Shown piece by piece: positions 25,550 through 34,318 of a stretch of 41,483 bases of DNA. The notes under the pieces are model-generated. The model made no database searches and was not told the origin of the DNA. It was given only the letters and a program-made list of their open reading frames with translations. Position numbers and translations under genes: made by a program. The stretch spans positions 1-41,483 of the forward strand of contig JAAVEA010000028.1 in the NCBI GenBank assembly GCA_014801535.1, in the 5' to 3' direction. The DNA comes from Bacteroides sp. (GTDB lineage Bacteria; Bacteroidota; Bacteroidia; Bacteroidales; Muribaculaceae). The first letter of the stretch is position 1. Every line of letters begins with the position of its first letter.

Positions 25550-26140
25550 TTAGAAGATATACACTAAGTTGAGTGCCGCCTTTGTCGGGCCGAAATAGTT
25601 ATGCACTGCGTTGTCCTGAAGTTTATTTCCACATTCCATGCAAGGGAAACTGTCAAATCGGGTGTAGCTCCATCCGATTCCGATTTCAGCTTCGATGTTC
25701 CAGTGCTTGGCGAGCATCCAGGCATGACCGTAGGTGAGGCCGGCACCTGCATACCAACCCTGATAGCGGGTGTCTTTAAGCTTGGCGAAATCAGTGCCCA
25801 GAAGCATGAAGTTTGTATTCAGCTTACCCATGTTGTACTGGCCGCCGTGTAGCTCGAGACCGATGAAGTTGCCGTGCATGGCCTCGCAGAACCAGTAACG
25901 GAATTCGGGCTGCGCCATCCAGTGTTTCCACTCCTTGTGGTCGGAGAATGACCAGCAGTTGAAATTTCCGTTGACATCGAATGTCCAGCGGGGTGCCATC
26001 TTGAACTCAAGGCCTAAGTTGATATTGGCCAGAGCATCATAGATAAGATTGGTCTTGATGGCCGCGTTCTGCGCCTCGGCACGCGGAGCGAGCATTGACG
26101 CGGCGGCGAAAAGAATTGCAAAGAATGTAGGTCTTTTCAT
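25550..26140 (-). CDS. DUF3575 outer-membrane protein, first gene of the fimbrial operon, 196 aa
   Basis: After a signal peptide (MKRPTFFAILFAAASMLAPRAEA) the protein is a series of amphipathic strands ending in NLVYIF with a terminal Phe, as in an eight-stranded outer-membrane barrel. AIKTNLIYDALANINLGLEFKM and GWYAGAGLTYGHAW are typical of DUF3575. The family commonly leads Bacteroidales fimbrial operons; the exact function is not established. The leader from the proposed promoter is long, about 270 nt. Confidence 0.87.
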   Translation of the reverse strand: MKRPTFFAILFAAASMLAPRAEAQNAAIKTNLIYDALANINLGLEFKMAPRWTFDVNGNFNCWSFSDHKEWKHWMAQPEFRYWFCEAMHGNFIGLELHGGQYNMGKLNTNFMLLGTDFAKLKDTRYQGWYAGAGLTYGHAWMLAKHWNIEAEIGIGWSYTRFDSFPCMECGNKLQDNAVHNYFGPTKAALNLVYIF

Positions 26141-26377
26141 GATTTAATGTATATGTATCTGCGGCCGGCGAGAAAACATGAACGCAAGCCGCAATCTTTC
26201 TTTCCTTGATGTTGTTTTTCCATGACCGGTGGCGGCCACAGCAAATAATAAGTGTATCTTCCAAGTTGATCCGAAACCGGATGCTTGAGTTAAAGGTAAA
26301 TTTTAAGGCAATATATCCGGACTGGAGTAAACAGGCAAATAAAAAATCACCATGGCCCGGAAGGTTAGTTAAGCCCC

Positions 26378-26410
26378 GACTATACAGCACAGAAGCCTAA
26401 GTGTATAGTC
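26378..26410 (-). promoter_or_regulatory. Inverted repeat at the predicted 5' end of the fimbrial mRNA
   Basis: GACTATAC (26378-26385) and GTATAGTC (26403-26410) are perfect inverted repeats 17 nt apart. With the -7 element ending at 26416, transcription should start close to 26410, so the transcript would begin with this hairpin. It could also be an operator. Confidence 0.4.
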
Positions 26411-26525
26411 AAGTGCAAAATTAGCTAAAAATTTGTTAGTTGCAAATAAAAACGATGAAAAACTACATATTATTGCATGACAAAAATTATAAACGGACAA
26501 CTCTAAATTAAGAATACTTAGGCTT
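26393..26525. repeat. 10-bp inverted repeats flanking the fimbrial promoter
   Basis: AAGCCTAAGT at 26393-26402 and ACTTAGGCTT at 26516-26525 are perfect inverted copies enclosing 113 bases with the promoter. The similarity does not extend beyond the 10 bases, so chance cannot be ruled out. Confidence 0.45.
26416..26446 (-). promoter_or_regulatory. Promoter of the fimbrial operon
   Basis: On the minus strand TTTG (26446-26443) is followed after 19 nt by TAATTTTG (26423-26416), an exact match to the Bacteroidota consensus. It points at the DUF3575 gene. Confidence 0.65.
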
Positions 26526-26607
26526 ATCTTATCAGGGTTTTGTATTTCCTGTTTCCTTGTATCACAATGTAGAGGTTGTCCGTGGATTTGTCTGAAGAAA
26601 CGTTGCC
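26524..26607 (-). pseudogene. C-terminal remnant of a T9SS cargo gene
   Basis: Read on the minus strand, this stretch encodes SSDKSTDNLYIVIQGNRKYKTLIR and a TAA stop at 26526-26524. The ending LYIVxxGNRKYKTLIR is a typical Bacteroidales sorting-domain tail, like the ends of the three cargo genes further right (for example IVIVRKGDKTFKAVVR). Upstream, the frame runs into the REP-like repeat and no gene body remains. It is best read as the stub of a deleted gene. Confidence 0.6.
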
Positions 26608-26634
26608 GGAGGGTGGAAGTTCAGCTGATTGATT

Positions 26635-26670
26635 CCGGACGCACCGTGGGTGCGTCCCTACATGGAGAGG
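26635..26670. repeat. REP-like palindromic repeat, copy 1
   Basis: CCGGACGCACC-GT-GGGTGCGTCCC followed by TACATGGAGAGG. A diverged copy with the same flank lies at 37546-37579. It forms a GC-rich hairpin unlike its AT-rich surroundings. Confidence 0.55.
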
Positions 26671-26702
26671 ATGAGGTGTAAGACATGCTCAAACGCACTC
26701 TA

Positions 26703-26744
26703 AAAACAGACAGGGTCGTTGCAATTGATGTTGCAACGGCCCTG
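26703..26744 (-). terminator. Terminator of the T9SS cargo operon
   Basis: CAGGGTCGTTGCAA (26711-26724) pairs with TTGCAACGGCCCTG (26731-26744) with one mismatch-type pair. In the minus direction it is followed by TCTGTTTTTA. It lies about 30 bases after the stop of the 968-residue protein. Confidence 0.8.
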
Positions 26745-26775
26745 TTGAGAAGTGATAGAGATTTTCAGGTGTAGA

Positions 26776-29682
26776 TTATCTTACAACCGCTTTGAAGGTT
26801 TTATCTCCTTTGCGTACAATTACGATTTCACCGGCTGCCGGGCGCTCGATGCGGAGACCCTGAAGAGTGAAGAACTCTGCGTCCTCAGCGGATACCTCGA
26901 TTTCTTCTATGCCGGTTTCAAGTTCCACTTTCACGTTCATGGGTTCGCTGTAATGAGACTCCCCTTTGTCGTAGAGAGCGGTTACGTGATATACATGCTC
27001 GTTACCCAATACAGGGGCGTTATCCACGTGGGTGAGTGTCTCGGCAGGATATGCAGCGAGCAGCTCATGATCGCGGTAAACGTTGAAGCCTGTGTGAACC
27101 GCCGGAGACGAGGTGGCGGTGAAGGTGAAGGCATCAAAGGCTATAGGGTAGTAGTGGCTATCCGACATGCGAATTGCAAATCTTGTTGCTTTGGCAGGCA
27201 ATTCAAAGCTTTTCTCTACCCAACTGCCATTAAGGGAGTAGAACTCCTCTAATTCCTTAAAATCTTCCGCAGATGTCCCACCTTCCGACCATAACACCGA
27301 GAATCCTTCAGTAGCAGTGTATGAAGAAAGCACCTTTGTTTGGAATGATACAGTGGTGCCACCTTTTACTTCAGGAGAAATCACCCAATTGTCAACATTT
27401 CCTCCGTAGTTATAATTCACTCCAATTACAATTGATTTGATACCATCATAGCTGGTAAGGTTATCTGAATATGTGCTGAAATTTTCTGCAATCATAGCAG
27501 AGTATTTCTCCTTGGCGTGATGGTCATTTATTCCTTTCTGTTCGGCTTCATCGACATCTACAAATAACCATCCGTTGGCTCCTTCAATTGACCATGATTC
27601 CCAGTCCTCGAAACTTTCTGTTACTTCGGCATAGGTCGGCTCGGTGGAGACTTCGGGAGCAGTCCACTCAAGAGTCACTTTCGAAGCATCGGTTGCGAGG
27701 GTTGCATTGACACTTTGAACGCGTTCAAGGTCGTTGCTGTTTACAGGTATGGAAAGCTCGGCTTCATTATCCTCTTCATCACCGTCACCATTGAGAGTGA
27801 GAGCAATTGTGAATTCGATCTCTTGCCCGGCATATTTAGGAAGCGCTTTAAAAGATAATTCTGCGGAGGCATTGCCCATAGGCTCTACTTCAGGGCCTTG
27901 CGCCTCAGCCACTTTCTCACCATCGGCAAAAAGTGTGAGAGTATAGTCATTTTCAGCGTTAGCTCCCTTATTCTCAATGGTGATGGGGAAGGTCACCTCC
28001 TGGCCGATCTCCAATGATTTGACAGGTGATGACACCTCGACGGCCAGATTGTGGTCAAGGTAGCTTACAATCGAGATATTATCGATGTAGAATTTTCCGG
28101 AGTATGCGTAAGTCCCGGTTCCGGTAAACATAAGCTGACAATTATTCTCCTGTGCTTCTGCTGGAACGTCAATAATGAACTCGGTCCAACCCTCTGTGCC
28201 TGATTTAAGCGAGATGGGTTCACCTACCACGATCTCCTCTCCATTAACCATGAATCCCGGTTGAATTGTGGTCTCATAATTAGATGATGGATATAGATAT
28301 GCATAGAATTTAACCTTCGGATTCTGAAGAGTCGAGAGGTTAAGAACAGGCGACCATATCTTCGCCGTTCCGTTTAAAGCAAATTCCAGACATCCGCCGT
28401 CGCTGTCATGAGGATTTACTGAGGGAGAAAAGCTGCTGCCTGTTGATATGCTCCAGCCTTTGTTGTTCTCGATCACCCATGTCTTGTTGGAGAATGCCCG
28501 GCCGGCGAATGATTCCTTGAACTCACCTGTATAGGGGTCTCCCACCATGTAACTGTCGCTCGTCACAACTCCTGACTGAAGACCAGAAGATATTGCGAGG
28601 ATTGTGAAACTCACAGGCTCCTGACCATCTTCAGGCATAGGGCAGGTATAGGTGGCAGTGAGTTCGGATGTGTTGTCGGCGACAGTCTCTCCGTTGCATT
28701 TCACAAGATATTTCACCTGAGCCGGATTAAAAAGATCGCTTGCGTTAACAGCTTCGGTCACGGCATCCCATGAAAGGGTGAACTCATTGCCGTTCTGCTC
28801 GATTGAGAAATTCTCAACAGCTTTGGGATTTCCGAAACGAGGAATGGCATCAACCTCTACTTTTGGACTTTCCGCATCTCCAACCACACAGTGGAAACGA
28901 TAGGTGGTCCAGGTCAGTGGAGCATCAGAGTCGGTGAAGGTTACGATTTCACCGGGCATCCCTTTTACAGAGCCGATATTTTCATCCTCTTCGCGGCCAA
29001 CGATCACTTCTATCTCAGTATCGGGATCTATTGTTTCGCCACCGTTGGTCTGCGTAGGCAACGTAATGTCGAATGAAGTGTTGAGCACATCGTCCTTGAT
29101 AGAGAATTTCGCATCGGCCACTTCCGGACTCATCGGGGCGAGAACATTCAGACCATCGCTGATCTCTATGTTGTCAAAATATATTATCCCTTGTGCAGCT
29201 TCACTCAGAAGATGCATACCGAGATAATATTCTCCATCTTCGGGAACCGTGAAGGTAATACTCTCCTTCTCCCATGAATTGAAATTATAGGTAAAATCTT
29301 TTTCGGAGTCAATTGCAAGCGACATGCCGGCGGATGATGCCGTTGTGCCGGCCTTCCATTCCACTTTATGGGTGGTGTTGGAGGAACTAACCTTATATTG
29401 ATAGGTAAGGGTATATACATATCCTTTCTTCAGGTTGAAAGCAGGAGTGAACAGCCAGTCATCGGCTGCATTGTCGGCCGATCCGGGATATTGGATACAA
29501 CTTGAATAATTCACCCCTGAGTAGCTTGCCGTCTTGACAGTTACCCCATCGTTGTTGGTGTCTTCAACGGTGAATTCGCCTAAGCCTGACTCGAAGGCCT
29601 CGGTAAACGGAAGCACTGCAGCGAGAGCGGGGAGCGTAAGGGCCGCTGTAATAGCCAAAGGTAATTTTCGTTTCATTATCAT
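26776..29682 (-). CDS. T9SS cargo protein with three choice-of-anchor-J (cleaved adhesin-like) domains, 968 aa
   Basis: Signal peptide MIMKRKLPLAITAALTLPALA. Three jelly-roll domains of the cleaved-adhesin/MAM type are visible at about 25-180 (DDWLFTPAFNLKKGY, YYLGMHLLS, IYFDNIEIS), 384-545 (IWSPVLNLS, FYIDNISIV) and 680-850 (DNWVISPEVKGGTTVSF, IAFDAFTF). Fibronectin-III-like or CARDB-like linkers lie between them. The end FFTLQGLRIERPAAGEIVIVRKGDKTFKAVVR is a T9SS sorting domain, so the protein should be exported and attached to the cell surface. It is a paralogue of the next upstream protein, sharing VYHVTALYDKGES and the SPEVKGG segment. Such domains occur in gingipain-type haemagglutinins and bind proteins or glycans; no catalytic domain is seen. 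Confidence 0.83.
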   Translation of the reverse strand: MIMKRKLPLAITAALTLPALAAVLPFTEAFESGLGEFTVEDTNNDGVTVKTASYSGVNYSSCIQYPGSADNAADDWLFTPAFNLKKGYVYTLTYQYKVSSSNTTHKVEWKAGTTASSAGMSLAIDSEKDFTYNFNSWEKESITFTVPEDGEYYLGMHLLSEAAQGIIYFDNIEISDGLNVLAPMSPEVADAKFSIKDDVLNTSFDITLPTQTNGGETIDPDTEIEVIVGREEDENIGSVKGMPGEIVTFTDSDAPLTWTTYRFHCVVGDAESPKVEVDAIPRFGNPKAVENFSIEQNGNEFTLSWDAVTEAVNASDLFNPAQVKYLVKCNGETVADNTSELTATYTCPMPEDGQEPVSFTILAISSGLQSGVVTSDSYMVGDPYTGEFKESFAGRAFSNKTWVIENNKGWSISTGSSFSPSVNPHDSDGGCLEFALNGTAKIWSPVLNLSTLQNPKVKFYAYLYPSSNYETTIQPGFMVNGEEIVVGEPISLKSGTEGWTEFIIDVPAEAQENNCQLMFTGTGTYAYSGKFYIDNISIVSYLDHNLAVEVSSPVKSLEIGQEVTFPITIENKGANAENDYTLTLFADGEKVAEAQGPEVEPMGNASAELSFKALPKYAGQEIEFTIALTLNGDGDEEDNEAELSIPVNSNDLERVQSVNATLATDASKVTLEWTAPEVSTEPTYAEVTESFEDWESWSIEGANGWLFVDVDEAEQKGINDHHAKEKYSAMIAENFSTYSDNLTSYDGIKSIVIGVNYNYGGNVDNWVISPEVKGGTTVSFQTKVLSSYTATEGFSVLWSEGGTSAEDFKELEEFYSLNGSWVEKSFELPAKATRFAIRMSDSHYYPIAFDAFTFTATSSPAVHTGFNVYRDHELLAAYPAETLTHVDNAPVLGNEHVYHVTALYDKGESHYSEPMNVKVELETGIEEIEVSAEDAEFFTLQGLRIERPAAGEIVIVRKGDKTFKAVVR

Positions 29683-29695
29683 TTTGTTTTAAAAT

Positions 29696-29730
29696 GTGTC
29701 CGTGAAGCATATATCACACCTCACGGACAC
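29696..29730 (-). terminator. Hairpin between two cargo genes (attenuator or terminator)
   Basis: GTGTCCGTGA (29696-29705) pairs with TCACGGACAC (29721-29730) around a 15-nt loop. In the minus direction it is followed by ATTTTAAAAC. It lies 25 bases past the stop of the 1490-residue protein and may reduce read-through into the last gene. Confidence 0.5.
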
Positions 29731-29754
29731 TGACTTTATTATGGAAATAGGTTT

Positions 29755-32700
29755 TTATCTCACCATTACTTTTACGGTGCGGTCGCCGGCGCGGAGCATA
29801 TATATGCCCGGCTCAAGGGAGATAAGGGCGTAGTCGCCGACTTTCTCGCTGAACACCACGATACCGTTGACGGTGCATACCGTAACTTCGCGGCCTCCTG
29901 CGTTGAGCACCGATATGGCGCCGTTACCTGCCTTGACCATCATTCCGTCGGCCTCAAGTGTGCCTACACCCGAGAGATCGGATTTCCAGCTGTTGGAAAG
30001 TCCCGACTCACCTTTGTCGTAGACCGCCGATACGTGATAGAGATGTACACCCTCCGCTTTGGGATCGGCATCTACATATTCGTTCTCCTCGATGGTTTCG
30101 GCATTGATGCGCTCACCGTCGCGGTAGATATTGTAGCCACGGAACTCAAGCACATCGGGATTTGCGCTTTCGTAGGTCACCTCATCCACAAGGAGTGCGT
30201 AGGTATTGTCGGAAACGCAGTTGATTGCGAAATAACGGGCCTCGGCGGGGAGAGTGAACTCATAGCGGGTCCATTCAGAAGCCGGAACGGTTATTGTGGC
30301 GCCCAGCTGCTGGAAGTCGGCTATCTTTATCTCATCGCCTGTAGAATAGCAGAAGCGGAACTGGTCGAGACCGTAAGCTTCAACCACTGTCTTGGCCATG
30401 AACGATACTTTTGAGCCACCCTTCACTTCAGGAGAGATGAGCCAGTCATCGTTGCTTCGTTCGGCTGCTGCAAAACATACGGCCATCTGTTCGCCGAGAT
30501 AAGGGGTCCAGAGATTACCCTTGATACCGGCCTTGCCCGGATTCAGAGCCTGGAATGCCATCTGATAGCCCGCATTGGGATATTCATAGTCACCGCTCTC
30601 GCTCTGAGAGTTGCTGATGGTATATGTGAGTGAGCCATCGTTGTCGATAAGCGACCATTCACCGAAATTGGAGATGGTGAAGGGTTCGTAAGCCTCGAAG
30701 CCGTCGGTCACCGTTCCGGAAGCGTTCATGTCGGGTTCATCCCATACGAGAGTCACATTTCCGTTCTTGACGCTGCCCGAGAGTCCGGAAACGCGCGGAA
30801 GAGTATTGACAGGAACAGACACGTTGAGGGTCTGTGTTTCGTTGTTGCTCTTGTCGCTGTCGGCAGCGAAATTGATTTTCGCCTGATAGTCGAAGTTGCT
30901 TCCGGCCTCTACGATAGAGGGTGTGATAGCGAAGGTATATGTGCGTTCTTTCGCGAACGGAAGAGCTTCTCCGCCTTCCTGCTCAGCCACAAGTTCTCCA
31001 TCGCGCCAGAGCTCGACAGTGAAATCTTCGGCAGGCACCATACCGTTGTTGAATATGGTAACATTGGCGTTGCGTGTGGAGTTGACAGAGATCTTGTCGG
31101 GCACGCTGAATGCAGAAACCTGAAGGTCGTGATCGGGAACATCATGCACCGTGATGTTGTCGATGTGCATGTCGTAGCTTATATAGTTGTGGGTATGGAA
31201 AGCTATCTGGAAATCTTTCGCACCCACAGTCTCCTTCAGCGGCAGATCATAACGATACCATCCTGTTCCGTTGATGAGAAGTATGGGAGAAGCGGTGAGT
31301 TTCTTATACTCTCCATCGATATAAGCCTCCACTTCCATCGTTTCCTTCTCGGTTGAGAATCCGTTTTCGGTGTCGGGGTTATAATAATGATAGAACCAGA
31401 AAGAGAGCACGGGATTCTTCAAGCCCTTCACATTGATTTTCGGAGAAATCATGCGTGCTTCGACATCGAGGAAATCGGTATATGCGACAAGCATACCGCC
31501 GTCGTTATCCTGAGCCTGCGGCTTGGGACCGCGGTCTTTATCGTTGGGGTTATGGCTGAATGAGAAGTAACGGCCGTAGAAACCGTTGTCGTAGGGAGAG
31601 GGTGAGATGACTCTCATGATCCAGTCGGAGGTAGTGGGTTTCTTCCCTCCTGCAAAGGATTCCGCGAAAGAGTCGGCGTAAGGCGCACCGTATGTTATGA
31701 AATCGGTTGAGACACCCTCGCCCTCACCGGCGGTGTTATGGGGAGTGACCGTATAGAACTGAGAGTTCTGGCCTGCGGAGGTGTCGACATCCGATGTGAA
31801 GGTGTTTCCTTCCACTGCATCGGCCACCACGTTCCCCTGACGGTCGGTGATGCGGTATTTCACGGGTTCATAAGCGATGCTTCCGCCGTTAGCTCCTTTG
31901 GCAGAAGCCTCCCATGTGATTGTGGCTTTCACACCATCTGAAGAGGTGTGTGCAACAGTGGCCACGGCGGCAGGTACGTCAAGACCGGCGAAAACTGTGG
32001 TCTCAGCGGGGTTTCCTTCGCCATTGGCATTGGAGCCGATGATGCGGTAGGTGTTCTCGCCTGCGGGAACACCGGTGTCGGTCCATTTCATCTCTTTGCC
32101 TACGGCCAGGCCATCTGCCGCGCCGAAGGTGTGTACAAGTGTTTCACCGCGATAGAGCTTGAGGCCGGTGAGATCATCGAGCTGATTGCCGAAGATGTCG
32201 AGAGAAGGAGCCTTGAACGAAACGACCGTTTCATCGGCCTTCTCTCCGGGAGTCACCGTGAAATTCTCCACCAGACCCGGGGCGGCCATCGACGGACCCT
32301 CTTCGAGTGTCACATCATCAAGCCAGAGCCAGTATTGACCCTTTACCGAAATAGCGTGGAAACCGATATAATAATGTCCGTTCTCGGGAACATCGAATGT
32401 AATGACGCGTTCCTTCATCTTCTCATCGGGTGAGATTATGTCGGTGCGTTTCATTATAGTCTGAGAGAAATCCTCAGGGTTGTAGCCCTTACCGATTTTC
32501 ACTTCAAGAGTTTCGGGATAGAGGCGTCCGCCCTGCGATTTGAAGCTCAGACGGTAAGTGCGTCCGGCCTGAAGCTCGAAGCCGGGAGTGATCAGCCAGT
32601 CGTCGCCGGGGAGAAGAGTGTGGTAGCTATACATTGCACACTGTTTTTCTCTGTTCCAGCCCCAGATACCTTCGCCCGGACGTGAAGCGTCTTTATTGTT

Positions 32701-34227
32701 GTCGCGCACCACGAAAGTGGCGTAATCTGCCATCGTGTCGAAAGTCTGCTGATAGGGGAGAACGGCAGGCGAACCAAGCTCCATCTCTTCGGAAACAGCT
32801 GTGGCACCCTCCACATTCTTATTGTATCCGGTCACCTGATATGAATATCTTCTCAGGAGCGGTTCGGTGATATTGTCGGTGAAGGTGTTGCCGGTGGCTT
32901 CATCGGTGAGCACCTTTCCGTCGGGCATACGTGTGATGCGGTAATAGATCAACGCCGGATTGATTGTGCCGCCGTGTTCACCGCTCTGAGGAGCATCCCA
33001 TGTGAGGGTGATCGAGCTGTCGGAAGCCTTTGTGAGTTTCAGGTTTGAAACAGCGGCCGGGCCGTCGGTGCCCACATAGAAGTCGAGTTTGGAGCGTTCC
33101 GATTTTCCTGCGGTGGGGTGTGTGGCCACAAGTTCGATTGTGTGCAGACCCTGTTCGAGGGTATAGCTTCTTGTTGTGGAAGAACCCGGAGCCATCGGAA
33201 TTGAGAAATTCAGATTGCCGTCGAGATAACCGGCCACGGTGACATCACCTGAAATTGCCGCACCCTCCTTAGTTTTGGCAGGAGCAGTGAAACTGATGGT
33301 TCCTTCTGTCGTGCTTCCTTCGAAAGAAGCCTTGATGTCGGAAACAGGCTCAAGCAGAGTGATGTTGTCTTCACGAGGTATGTAAAGAGCGGCCATCGAC
33401 TCCCCGTCGGGGAACTTGGATATAAGCGAAGCCGCACCGGTGGTTATGTCGATCTGATAAAGACCTGACGTTTCGGTGGAACGCTCGTTGGTGGCCCAAT
33501 AGAGCTTGCCGGTCTCGAAATCGAAGCAGGCCGAACCGTTATATATAGGATTCACACCGGTCGGACCCACATCGGTTACTTTGGCGGTTGCCTTGTCTAT
33601 TTTTACAAGATTACCGTCGGAATATCTCACACCCCATATCTGACCCATATTGTCGGAAGCGATTGCCGACATTCTCGGGATTGAGGCGACTACAGTAGGA
33701 TAGCCTGTAGAGAGATTATAATCTACCAGCACATATGAAGCGAGATTCACATCGTTGCGGTCGAATGAAACGCCATAGATTTTATCGCCCACAGGATCAT
33801 AGGTCATGTCGGCGGCTATGGCATCGTATGTGTCGGGCACGAGAGCGTGGCGTTCTATGGATTTATCCTCAAGGTTCATCTCAATGAAATAGAGATAGCC
33901 GAGGTTTCCTCCCATATCTTCATAGTAGCTCGTGAAGTAGAGCTTCCCTTTACGATATGTTCCTCCGCCGTTGGCGCAGAGTGTGTTGTGGATAGTGACA
34001 GGGGTGACAGTCATCGGGCTGGAGGCATTGAAGGAGTAGAGTCCCCATGCAAGGCCGTCGGCCGATGTGACATCCATCGAATTCGAATGGGTCACTTCAC
34101 CATAGATGGTGGTGCCGTCGCCCTGCGTGGTGTTCACTTTCCTTGTTCTGTGTGAGCTGTCGGGAGCTCCCAGAGTTGCAGAAACCACCGTGAGGGCAAC
34201 GAGTGCCGTTGTAAGCAGATGTTTCAT
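29755..34227 (-). CDS. Very large T9SS cargo protein with propeller-like N-terminus and repeated Fn3 and choice-of-anchor-J domains, 1490 aa
   Basis: Signal peptide MKHLLTTALVALTVVSATLGA. Residues of about 50-290 look like a beta-propeller (YLYFIEMNLEDKSIERHALV, GQIWGVRYSDGNLVKIDKATAKVTDVG, GKLYWATNERSTETSGLYQIDITTG). Then come fibronectin-III domains (AAVSNLKLTKASDSSITLTWDAP) alternating with three jelly-roll domains at about 487-640 (DDWLITPGFELQAGR), 846-1035 and 1172-1345 (DDWLISPEVKGGSKVSF). The final 65 residues (EVTVCTVNGIVVFSEKVGDY, GIYMLRAGDRTVKVMVR) are a T9SS sorting domain. The gene lies between a metalloprotease gene and a paralogous cargo gene. A surface adhesin or glycoprotein-binding role is likely; no catalytic motif was seen. 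Confidence 0.83.
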   Translation of the reverse strand: MKHLLTTALVALTVVSATLGAPDSSHRTRKVNTTQGDGTTIYGEVTHSNSMDVTSADGLAWGLYSFNASSPMTVTPVTIHNTLCANGGGTYRKGKLYFTSYYEDMGGNLGYLYFIEMNLEDKSIERHALVPDTYDAIAADMTYDPVGDKIYGVSFDRNDVNLASYVLVDYNLSTGYPTVVASIPRMSAIASDNMGQIWGVRYSDGNLVKIDKATAKVTDVGPTGVNPIYNGSACFDFETGKLYWATNERSTETSGLYQIDITTGAASLISKFPDGESMAALYIPREDNITLLEPVSDIKASFEGSTTEGTISFTAPAKTKEGAAISGDVTVAGYLDGNLNFSIPMAPGSSTTRSYTLEQGLHTIELVATHPTAGKSERSKLDFYVGTDGPAAVSNLKLTKASDSSITLTWDAPQSGEHGGTINPALIYYRITRMPDGKVLTDEATGNTFTDNITEPLLRRYSYQVTGYNKNVEGATAVSEEMELGSPAVLPYQQTFDTMADYATFVVRDNNKDASRPGEGIWGWNREKQCAMYSYHTLLPGDDWLITPGFELQAGRTYRLSFKSQGGRLYPETLEVKIGKGYNPEDFSQTIMKRTDIISPDEKMKERVITFDVPENGHYYIGFHAISVKGQYWLWLDDVTLEEGPSMAAPGLVENFTVTPGEKADETVVSFKAPSLDIFGNQLDDLTGLKLYRGETLVHTFGAADGLAVGKEMKWTDTGVPAGENTYRIIGSNANGEGNPAETTVFAGLDVPAAVATVAHTSSDGVKATITWEASAKGANGGSIAYEPVKYRITDRQGNVVADAVEGNTFTSDVDTSAGQNSQFYTVTPHNTAGEGEGVSTDFITYGAPYADSFAESFAGGKKPTTSDWIMRVISPSPYDNGFYGRYFSFSHNPNDKDRGPKPQAQDNDGGMLVAYTDFLDVEARMISPKINVKGLKNPVLSFWFYHYYNPDTENGFSTEKETMEVEAYIDGEYKKLTASPILLINGTGWYRYDLPLKETVGAKDFQIAFHTHNYISYDMHIDNITVHDVPDHDLQVSAFSVPDKISVNSTRNANVTIFNNGMVPAEDFTVELWRDGELVAEQEGGEALPFAKERTYTFAITPSIVEAGSNFDYQAKINFAADSDKSNNETQTLNVSVPVNTLPRVSGLSGSVKNGNVTLVWDEPDMNASGTVTDGFEAYEPFTISNFGEWSLIDNDGSLTYTISNSQSESGDYEYPNAGYQMAFQALNPGKAGIKGNLWTPYLGEQMAVCFAAAERSNDDWLISPEVKGGSKVSFMAKTVVEAYGLDQFRFCYSTGDEIKIADFQQLGATITVPASEWTRYEFTLPAEARYFAINCVSDNTYALLVDEVTYESANPDVLEFRGYNIYRDGERINAETIEENEYVDADPKAEGVHLYHVSAVYDKGESGLSNSWKSDLSGVGTLEADGMMVKAGNGAISVLNAGGREVTVCTVNGIVVFSEKVGDYALISLEPGIYMLRAGDRTVKVMVR

Positions 34228-34270
34228 ATTGCGATTATTTTTAGGTTATTCGTTAGTTTTTTTATGTGTT

Positions 34271-34313
34271 GGAGAGATTGGAGAGATTGGAGATATCGGA
34301 GAGATTGGAGAGG
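34271..34313 (-). repeat. 9-bp tandem repeat, about five units
   Basis: Plus-strand units GGAGAGATT, GGAGAGATT, GGAGATATC, GGAGAGATT, GGAGAGGGT. On the coding strand this reads as TCTCC-A/G-AT units, close to the array ahead of prfB. It lies in the 91-base gap between the metalloprotease gene and the 1490-residue gene. Confidence 0.7.
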
Positions 34314-34318
34314 GTGAT

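Larger units (their letters stand above)
26141..26775. other. Regulatory region upstream of the fimbrial operon
   Basis: These 635 bases hold no complete gene. From left to right they contain: a long leader, a hairpin at 26378-26410, a consensus minus-strand promoter at 26416-26446 between 10-bp inverted repeats (26393-26402 and 26516-26525), a gene remnant (26524-26607), a REP-like hairpin (26635-26670) and the terminator of the next cargo gene (26703-26744). Confidence 0.65.

Noticed and set aside
26037..26390. 117-codon minus-strand frame overlapping the start of the DUF3575 gene
   Set aside because: It would overlap the signal peptide of a clear gene in another frame, and its sequence is featureless; most of it is the proposed mRNA leader.
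26141..26775. CRISPR array in the repeat-rich gap
   Set aside because: The repeats are single inverted pairs, not evenly spaced direct repeats with unique spacers.
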